Assembly (NCBI RefSeq): GCF_000014425.1
Contig: NC_008530.1
Location: 1-64,000, forward strand
DNA from: Lactobacillus gasseri ATCC 33323 = JCM 1131
GTDB lineage: Bacteria > Bacillota > Bacilli > Lactobacillales > Lactobacillaceae
Reading direction: 5' to 3'
Length of the DNA: 64,000 bases
Shown here: piece by piece, positions 57,837-64,000 of the stretch
Layout: each line of letters starts with the position of its first letter
Numbering within the stretch: position 1 is the first letter of the stretch
Made by a program: the position numbers and the translations under genes
The notes under the pieces: model-generated
Seen by the model: only the letters and a program-made list of their open reading frames with translations
What the model was told of the DNA's origin: nothing
The model's database searches: none

Positions 57837-60794
57837 ATGGATAATTTAAGTGAAAAAGCCGCATCCGTGGTTATCAAGTATACTGATTTAGATAATAACT
57901 TAGCCGAGCTTTCAAATTCTGGAAGTTTGACCGGGAATATCGGCGAAGTAATTAATTATAGTACGGCAGATGAAATAAAAAAATTAGCAAAACAAGGATA
58001 TGTATTAGTTAATAATCCTTTTGATAATAAAGGGAAAGCGCCAGTATTTAGTGGAGACCAAGACAGTTACATGGTTACTTTTAAGCATGGTAGAGAACGC
58101 GTCACTGCTGATAATCTAAAATATGGCTGCAAACTTGAAGATTTGCAAGTAAAGGGAACACAAACTGTTCATTATGTTGGTGCAGGAAGTCGAACTCCGC
58201 GAAATGAAGTATCAACAATTACTTTTAATCAAATCCTGGTTTATGATCAAGTAACTGGGAAAAAAATTGGTAGTAAAGGCTGGGAAAAAGTTGAACAGTC
58301 TTTCCCCGTAGTTGCTGCCCCGAGCATTTTAGGCTATATTCCTGATCAAGTATTAGTCGGAGGTAAGGCAGTTACTGCTGATGCTCCTAACCGGGAATAT
58401 ACTATTACTTATAAAGTTAATGAACATATTTCTAATAAAGAACAAAAGGCTGAAGTTAAGTATCTTGACATTGATAGTAATAATGAAGAGATTGTGGAAT
58501 CTGAACTTTTAACGGGAAAACCAAATACTAAAATTAACTATAGTACTATCGATCAGCTTAAAAAGTTAGGTGAAAAGGGATATGAAGTTGTAAGTAATGG
58601 CTTTGACGCTAACGGCGATGTCCAATTCTTCGATACTAGTGATGAATATGTCCAAACTTTTATCGTTACCTTAAAACATAAGCAAGTCTTGGTAAATGCA
58701 GAAAATCCACTGGATGGGATTGATGAAGCAGAATATCATAAGACAAGCAAACGCGTTGTTTCTTATGCTGGTGCTGAGGATGAAACGCCAGAAGAAGTAG
58801 TTCAGTTGGTAAATTGGAATCGAAATCTTACTGTGGATGCAGCTACAAAAAGAGTTATCGCAGACGGAAAATATACTACTGATTGGAAGCCAGAGCGAGA
58901 ATCATATTCAGCAATTTCTGTGCCGGTAGTTAGTGGATATCATACTCGTATTAAAGAAGTGCCCGAAGAAAAGGCAAGACTGGCTAATATAACTGAAAAG
59001 ATTAGGTATGTAAAAAATGGCTACGTGATTCCAGTTGATGAAAATGGACAAAAAATCGATAGTTTACCTAAATTACGTTTTGCGTCAGATAAAGATGACC
59101 CAACTTTAGTATCCTTGCCAGAGAATAGTTTAAAGGATGAAAAGTATGAGCCGGAAAAGGTTGATCTTACTGAAATTGATCCAGCAAAAGATTTTGAAGC
59201 TAAATATCTTTTGAAACATAAATATGTGACTATTAACAAAGATAACTCTCATTTTGACATTAACCCTGGTTCATATCGTCGTACTGTTACAGCAATAGTT
59301 CGCTATGAAGGAGCGGGAGATAAAAATCCTAAGGATTCTATTCAAACTGTTCAGTGGAATAGAAGCATCACTTATGATGAAGTAACAAAAGAAATTCTGG
59401 AAGACGGAAAATATACTACTGATTGGAAGCCAGATAAAGAATACTTCGAAGCTGTAGATACACCAGTAATTTCTGGATTTACTGCTGATATCGGAGTTGT
59501 TGCTAAGCATGATGTAACGCAAAGCGATCTTTTTGCGACGGTTAAGTACCAAAAGAATGGTGCAATTATTCCTGTTGATGAAGGTGGAAAAGAAATTGCT
59601 AAAGCTAAACCAATTCCATTTCTTACTGATTTAACAGATCCAACTAGAGTTTTAGCAACTGAAGAAATTCCTGAAATCAAGGGCTACCGCCGAACTGAAG
59701 AATCAGTTTTAATTAAAGATCCCTTAAAAGACATTAAAGTTACATACATTTTAAAGCCAAACTATGTCTTAGTGGATAGTGAACACCCGTATCGAACAGT
59801 TAAGCCGCACAACTATAGTATTCCTGTTAAAGAGACTATTCATTATGTAGGTGCTGACGAAAAAACTCCAGCTGATCGAATTCAGGGTGCACGCTGGCGT
59901 AGGTCTTTGACAGTAAATGATAATAACGGAAAAGTGATTGAAGACGGCAAATACACTACTGATTGGAGCGTTGATAAAAAAGAATATAGCGCAGCTGTAA
60001 CGCCAGTCGTTGATGGCTATCATGCAGATCAGTATCAAGTTAAAGCCCATGGGGTTAATAAGGAAGATATTGATGTAGAGGTAAAATACCAGAGAAACGG
60101 TCAAATTGTACCAGTAAACTCTAAAGGTGAAAAAATTGAACATGCAGATTGTCCAGTTTATATCACTGATCCAACAGATGCGACAAAGGTTCTGATGGAG
60201 CAGCCTGTGCCACGGCTATTGAACTATATGGCGCAAGACTCTTCGATTGTTGTCAAAGATCCAAGTCGTGATACTAAAGTTACTTATTATACTTTTGCTG
60301 AAATTAAAGAACTAAGTTCAGCTAAAAACTTGAAAACTGAGATCCAATCAATTGATGGAAAAACTGCAACTTCGAATGTTGTATCTCTTCCAGTTAATGG
60401 CAAGAGGAGAAAAGCGGTTGTTACATTCGTTGATTTGAGTAACAATGCAACTCAAATTGCATCTTCTGGTGTTTTAAGCGGAAATGTTGGTGATAAAATT
60501 ACTGACTTGTATAACACGAGTAAGCAAGTTGAAGAGCTTAAAAAGAAAGGTTATGAAGTTGTCTACAATGGTTTTGATCCAAAAGGTGCAAGTAAGTACT
60601 TTGAAGAAGATCAAAGAAAGGTTGCTACCTTTACAGTTGCTGTCAAAAAAGTAAAGCAGTTAAAACCTAAGGAAGAAAAGCAGGCTGAAAAAACTTCTAA
60701 AAAAGTAAAAGAAAAATCAAAAGCAGCTAATTCTGATGAAAAAAAGAAGAAAAATCATAAAGTTTTGAAGTATATATTTCCGTGGATGAAATAA
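57837..60794 (+). CDS. Signal-less MucBP/Mub-repeat protein B
   Basis: A 985-residue paralogue of protein A with the same order: a B1-like unit at residues 8-85 (VVIKYTDLDNNLAEL), another at about 200-285, several B2-like units (VHYVGAGSRTPRN, VSYAGAEDETPEE, VRYEGAGDKNPKD, IHYVGADEKTPAD) and linkers PVDENGQK and PVDEGGKE. Near the end it carries one extra B1-like unit (VVTFVDLSNNATQIASSGVL...) that protein A lacks; its closest look-alike is the last unit of the adhesin. No signal peptide (in-frame TAG at 57831, two codons upstream) and no LPXTG. A long Lys-rich tail ends in KVLKYIFPWMK. SD is AGGGGG. Own terminator follows. Confidence 0.88.
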   Translation: MDNLSEKAASVVIKYTDLDNNLAELSNSGSLTGNIGEVINYSTADEIKKLAKQGYVLVNNPFDNKGKAPVFSGDQDSYMVTFKHGRERVTADNLKYGCKLEDLQVKGTQTVHYVGAGSRTPRNEVSTITFNQILVYDQVTGKKIGSKGWEKVEQSFPVVAAPSILGYIPDQVLVGGKAVTADAPNREYTITYKVNEHISNKEQKAEVKYLDIDSNNEEIVESELLTGKPNTKINYSTIDQLKKLGEKGYEVVSNGFDANGDVQFFDTSDEYVQTFIVTLKHKQVLVNAENPLDGIDEAEYHKTSKRVVSYAGAEDETPEEVVQLVNWNRNLTVDAATKRVIADGKYTTDWKPERESYSAISVPVVSGYHTRIKEVPEEKARLANITEKIRYVKNGYVIPVDENGQKIDSLPKLRFASDKDDPTLVSLPENSLKDEKYEPEKVDLTEIDPAKDFEAKYLLKHKYVTINKDNSHFDINPGSYRRTVTAIVRYEGAGDKNPKDSIQTVQWNRSITYDEVTKEILEDGKYTTDWKPDKEYFEAVDTPVISGFTADIGVVAKHDVTQSDLFATVKYQKNGAIIPVDEGGKEIAKAKPIPFLTDLTDPTRVLATEEIPEIKGYRRTEESVLIKDPLKDIKVTYILKPNYVLVDSEHPYRTVKPHNYSIPVKETIHYVGADEKTPADRIQGARWRRSLTVNDNNGKVIEDGKYTTDWSVDKKEYSAAVTPVVDGYHADQYQVKAHGVNKEDIDVEVKYQRNGQIVPVNSKGEKIEHADCPVYITDPTDATKVLMEQPVPRLLNYMAQDSSIVVKDPSRDTKVTYYTFAEIKELSSAKNLKTEIQSIDGKTATSNVVSLPVNGKRRKAVVTFVDLSNNATQIASSGVLSGNVGDKITDLYNTSKQVEELKKKGYEVVYNGFDPKGASKYFEEDQRKVATFTVAVKKVKQLKPKEEKQAEKTSKKVKEKSKAANSDEKKKKNHKVLKYIFPWMK

Positions 60795-60801
60795 AAGATA
60801 G

Positions 60802-60836
60802 AAAACTAGATTTGTTTAGTCAAATCTAGTTTTTTA
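60802..60836 (+). terminator. Terminator of signal-less protein B
   Basis: Thirteen-base-pair perfect stem AAAACTAGATTTG / CAAATCTAGTTTT, then T run. Confidence 0.94.
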
Positions 60837-60913
60837 TTGTAAAAATTTTAGACCAATTTTTTATGAAGAAGTGTATAATTAATTTCCGAAAAAACTTTTT
60901 CGGAGGAAATATT

Positions 60914-62347
60914 GTGTCTGACAAAAGCGAATCGCTGACTAAATTAGAAGAGGATGAAAAGTATAACCGACTAACAGCATTGAAGTTATTTGCGATGACT
61001 TCATCAATGGTTATTTCAGTTAATGAACTAGCTCCTTTTGGAAAAACTGGACCAACTGCAGTTTTTTATTTACTATTAGCTGGGCTAATATGGTTTGTAC
61101 CAATTACGCAGATGGCAGGAGAAATGGCTTCTATTGACGGCTGGGATAAGGGTGGAATTTTCACCTGGGTAAAAGGATCGCTGGGAGACCGCGCTGGTTG
61201 GACAGCAATGTTTTATCAGTGGATTCACATTACAGTTGGGATGAACACGATGATGTACGTTATTATTGGTGCATTGTCGATTACCTTTAATACCCCCTGG
61301 TTTAATACGACACCAAGTATTAGATTTTTGTTGATGATGGTAATTATCTGGTCAATTACCATCGTTGAAATGGTTGGAGTTAAAAAGATTGGTCATATTG
61401 CAGAATGGTTATTTGCCTTAGGAATTGCGTTACCAGTTATTTTACTGATCGTTACGTTCTTTATTTATTTAAGTCAAGGGCGTCCCTTATATATGCATTT
61501 AAACTGGGATAATATTATTCCGCATCATTTAACTGGGACTACTTTAGTAGCTTTTGTGCCATTTGTGCTTGCCTTTTGTGGTGGGGAAGCATCTGCACCG
61601 CACGCTAAATATTTAGAAAACCCTAAGAAGTATTCTACTGTGATGCTTGCTTTAGCAATTACGGCTATTTCTTTTGATTTATTAGGTAGTACAGCAATTG
61701 GAATGTCAGTTCCTAAAGATCAAATCCAAAATTCAACTGGTTTTGTCTATACTTTCGGAAAAATTTTAGACTCAATTGGTTTACCTGGTGACTTGATTAA
61801 GAAATTTATCGGTGTATTATTAGCAGCTGGTATTATTGGGGAATTAGGTAATTGGCTTGCTGGTCCTAGTCAGGGAATGTTTGAAGCAGCTAAAGAAGGT
61901 TACATGCCTAAGTTTTTTGCAAAATCTACTAATCGTGATGTTCCAATGCGATTAATTGTTTTACAGACTTTGATTGTAACGGCATCAGCTGTTTTAATTA
62001 CTTTTACTAGTGGAAAAAACTCGGATTTTGCCTTTAATGTTTCTTTAGCAGCGACTACTGCGCAATACTTAATGGTTTATATTTTGATGTTAATTTCTTA
62101 TATTATTTTGAAAATAAGGCATCGAAATTTAAAACGTAGCTATTATATGACTAAAAACAATGCGTTAGGCATTACGATTGCAATTATTGCCCTGGTAATA
62201 ACTGTAGTTGCTTTCTTTATTTCATTTATTCCTGCTCAAGGCACGCCAGCATACTTAAGAGAAGTTTATATTTGGACGATGATTGGACTTTGCGCAATTG
62301 TTACAATTCTACCATTGGTGATTTATCATTATCATCATCGCTTTTAA
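60914..62347 (+). CDS. APC-family amino-acid permease (GadC/YjeM-like)
   Basis: A 477-residue transporter with about twelve membrane helices. The first helix is ALKLFAMTSSMVISVNELAPFGKTG. A stretch of PFVLAFCGGEASAPHAKYLENPKKY in the sixth-seventh helix region and GPSQGMFEAAKEGYMPKFFAK near helix eight are typical of the amino-acid:GABA antiporter-like branch. The substrate is not predictable; no decarboxylase gene is adjacent. The GTG at 60914 is chosen because GGAGG (60902-60906) lies seven bases upstream; an upstream in-frame ATG at 60863 lacks an SD and would add 17 residues. Confidence 0.87.
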   Translation: MSDKSESLTKLEEDEKYNRLTALKLFAMTSSMVISVNELAPFGKTGPTAVFYLLLAGLIWFVPITQMAGEMASIDGWDKGGIFTWVKGSLGDRAGWTAMFYQWIHITVGMNTMMYVIIGALSITFNTPWFNTTPSIRFLLMMVIIWSITIVEMVGVKKIGHIAEWLFALGIALPVILLIVTFFIYLSQGRPLYMHLNWDNIIPHHLTGTTLVAFVPFVLAFCGGEASAPHAKYLENPKKYSTVMLALAITAISFDLLGSTAIGMSVPKDQIQNSTGFVYTFGKILDSIGLPGDLIKKFIGVLLAAGIIGELGNWLAGPSQGMFEAAKEGYMPKFFAKSTNRDVPMRLIVLQTLIVTASAVLITFTSGKNSDFAFNVSLAATTAQYLMVYILMLISYIILKIRHRNLKRSYYMTKNNALGITIAIIALVITVVAFFISFIPAQGTPAYLREVYIWTMIGLCAIVTILPLVIYHYHHRF

Positions 62348-62454
62348 GTAGAATAAATGAAAGTTTAAAAAACATTAATAAAGTAAACTTTTTGCTTGTA
62401 AAAAGTTATTAATAAGATTACATTTAAGATGTATTCAAGTAAGAAGTGTAAAGC

Positions 62455-62496
62455 AAAAGAGCTATGGTAAATTTGAGGTATCCATAGCTCTTTTGT
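62455..62496 (+). terminator. Terminator of the permease gene
   Basis: AAAAGAGCTATGG (62455-62467) pairs with CCATAGCTCTTTT (62482-62494), followed by T residues. Confidence 0.9.
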
Positions 62497-62530
62497 TTTA
62501 TTAAAATAATGACTTAAGGAATAAAAGAAA

Positions 62531-63457
62531 ATGAATAATCCTGAAGAAATACAGCATTTTATTGACGTTTTAATTAAAGAAGATAGCTTTGTCAAAGCTG
62601 CTAAAAAATTATATATTTCGCAACCATATTTAACTCAATTAATAAAAAGAATTGAAAGCCATTTGGGTACTCCGATTATTAATCGAGATAAAAAGCCATA
62701 TTCATTAACGCAAGCAGGGTTACTTTATTATCAATATTTAGAAAATGTCTCCTATGATAAACAGCAATTGAATAAAAAAATTGCTAAATATACACATCCT
62801 AATAAAGAAATTATCAAAATTGGTATTTTAGAAAGCTTAGGAACGTATTTACTACCAGAAATATTGCCAGATTTTTTGAAACAAAATCCGCAAGTAGAGA
62901 TTCAGCTTTTTGAAAATTTTCCTAGGGAAAATGAAAAAAATTTGCTGAGTGGAAATATTGACTGCTACATTGGACAAACTCCTGAAGCAATTGATTCAAG
63001 CTTAGATATTGTTAGTAATGGCGGAGAAAAGTATTATATTGTAATTTCACCAGCTTCTCCTTATTATCAAGCTGGAAAGTTTATTCTTGATCCAAATGAA
63101 TTAGATCTAAAAGAGTTACTACAAGAGCCATTCGTTTTAAGTGTTCCAGGTTCCGCAATTCGCCATCAAGTAAATGGTGTGTTTCAAAGATTTCACTTGG
63201 AGCCCAAGGTGGTTTTAGAATCTAAAAGTATTATTACGGCTACTAGTTTAGCAATTCATGGAATGGGGCTAACAATTTCTACGGCTAGTATCATTAAACG
63301 AATTGGTGAGACGCCGATTAATTTGTTCCCTATTAGCCATGATCTGATTAATGTCGTTTTCTTTATTGCATCTAGGCGGGGAAAAAACAAATCAAAAGCC
63401 CTAAAAAATCTAATTAGAGAATTTAAAACTAAAAACTTACAAGCAATGATTAGATAA
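62531..63457 (+). CDS. LysR-family transcriptional regulator
   Basis: A 308-residue LTTR: winged HTH at residues 1-62 (IQHFIDVLIKEDSFVKAAKKLYISQPYLTQ split over the helices, then IKRIESHLGTPIINRDKKPYSLTQAG) and an effector-binding periplasmic-protein-like domain from about residue 92 (IIKIGILESLGTYLLPEILPDFL). It stands between a permease terminator and a fumarate-reductase-like gene on the same strand, so either could be its target. The start ATG follows AAGGAATAAAAGAAA, a moderate SD. Confidence 0.93.
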   Translation: MNNPEEIQHFIDVLIKEDSFVKAAKKLYISQPYLTQLIKRIESHLGTPIINRDKKPYSLTQAGLLYYQYLENVSYDKQQLNKKIAKYTHPNKEIIKIGILESLGTYLLPEILPDFLKQNPQVEIQLFENFPRENEKNLLSGNIDCYIGQTPEAIDSSLDIVSNGGEKYYIVISPASPYYQAGKFILDPNELDLKELLQEPFVLSVPGSAIRHQVNGVFQRFHLEPKVVLESKSIITATSLAIHGMGLTISTASIIKRIGETPINLFPISHDLINVVFFIASRRGKNKSKALKNLIREFKTKNLQAMIR

Positions 63458-63586
63458 GATTCTTTTTTAGATAAATTAGCTATAACAAATTTGTTATTAG
63501 CAAGTTACAAAAAAGATATTTAAGCAGTGAGTTTTAATCACCTATAATTTAGGTGTGAAAAAGGTTTAAGAAGGGGCAATAGAATT

Positions 63587-64000
63587 ATGAAATCAGGAAA
63601 GTATGAAGTTAGAGCTAAGGGCCATGGCGCAAGTTTCATGCCTATGGAAGTAACCCTCTCTGAAGATGAAATTGAAGATATTAAGGTAGATGCTAAGGGC
63701 GAAACTAAGGGTGTGGCAGATGAAGTCTTTAGACGCTTGCCAGAAGAAATTGTTAAAAATCAAACTTTAAATGTTGATACCGTTAGTGGTGCCACTATTT
63801 CTAGTCATGGTGTGATTGATGGAGTAGCCAGTGCAATTAGTAAAGCTGGTGGAGACCCTGATGAGTGGAAAAAACGTGCCAAGCCTGCAGAACAAAGAGA
63901 AAAAGACGAAACATATACTACTGACGTTGTAATTGTTGGTGCTGGTGGTGCAGGTCTAGCTGCAGCAGCAAGAAGCATTCAACATAATAAAAAGGTTATT
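63587..64000 (+). CDS. FMN-binding/FAD fumarate-reductase-like flavoprotein (partial, runs off the window)
   Basis: The first 138 codons. Residues about 1-85 form an FMN_bind domain with the covalent-flavin motif DTVSGATISS, where ApbE-type enzymes attach FMN to the last Thr or Ser (Ser here). After a charged linker, the FAD-binding motif of the fumarate reductase/urocanate reductase family begins: VVIVGAGGAGLAAAARS. There is no signal peptide, so a soluble cytoplasmic NADH- or flavin-linked reductase is likely. Substrate-binding residues lie beyond the window. SD AAGGGG precedes the ATG. An upstream LysR gene may regulate it. Confidence 0.9.
   Translation, partial: MKSGKYEVRAKGHGASFMPMEVTLSEDEIEDIKVDAKGETKGVADEVFRRLPEEIVKNQTLNVDTVSGATISSHGVIDGVASAISKAGGDPDEWKKRAKPAEQREKDETYTTDVVIVGAGGAGLAAAARSIQHNKKVI

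Overview
The window looks like the replication-origin region of a low-GC Lactobacillus chromosome. The best match is the L. johnsonii / L. gasseri / L. taiwanensis group. The reasons are the order dnaA-dnaN-yaaA-recF-gyrB-gyrA-rpsF-ssb-rpsR-gdpP-rplI-dnaB, a lactobacillar D-lactate dehydrogenase, and a giant YSIRK/LPXTG mucus-binding-type adhesin. The species call comes from recognising protein sequences, not from a search.

Layout. Positions 1-3000 hold dnaA and dnaN with oriC between them: DnaA boxes, a GC cluster, TAC trinucleotide repeats resembling DnaA-trios, then an AT-rich stretch. Positions 3.0-8.8 kb hold a tight yaaA-recF-gyrB-gyrA run, with an unusual non-ATG/GTG/TTG start for yaaA and resistance-like residues in both gyrase subunits. 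Positions 9-15 kb hold rpsF-ssb-rpsR, a CorA-type gene broken by an in-frame stop, the c-di-AMP phosphodiesterase gdpP, rplI and dnaB. Positions 15-31 kb are mixed metabolic and accessory genes: ROK fructokinase, a Mbeg1-like lipase-fold protein, a glycoside-hydrolase-like protein, MgtC, two tRNA-Thr(AGU) genes bracketing a small HTH/membrane-protein pair and an aldo/keto reductase, HAD phosphatases, DegV, and an EF-G/TetM-like GTPase. Positions 31-43 kb hold an intact CorA, CsbD and GlsB-type stress proteins, exonuclease III, a PLD-nuclease/helicase fusion, transporters, a flavin disulfide reductase, a CBS-less IMP dehydrogenase and D-LDH. Positions 43.6-60.8 kb are three consecutive MucBP/Mub-repeat genes: a 3680-residue secreted, sortase-anchored adhesin flanked by two paralogues with no signal peptide and no LPXTG. 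The window ends with an amino-acid permease, a LysR regulator and the start of an FMN/FAD fumarate-reductase-like protein.

Regulatory signals. Several cre-like (CcpA) sites lie before carbon-related or small-membrane genes. One precedes what looks like an orphan small-RNA unit at 28.64-28.83 kb. A second DnaA-box cluster lies at 33.5 kb, and two parS-like palindromes lie at 16.1 and 43.5 kb.

The observation I rate highest is the signal-less Mub-like pair. Both proteins begin directly in a MucBP-type domain, both have in-frame stops just upstream of their start codons, and both end in a lysine-rich linker followed by an almost identical aromatic C-terminus (MFSWLK / IFPWMK).
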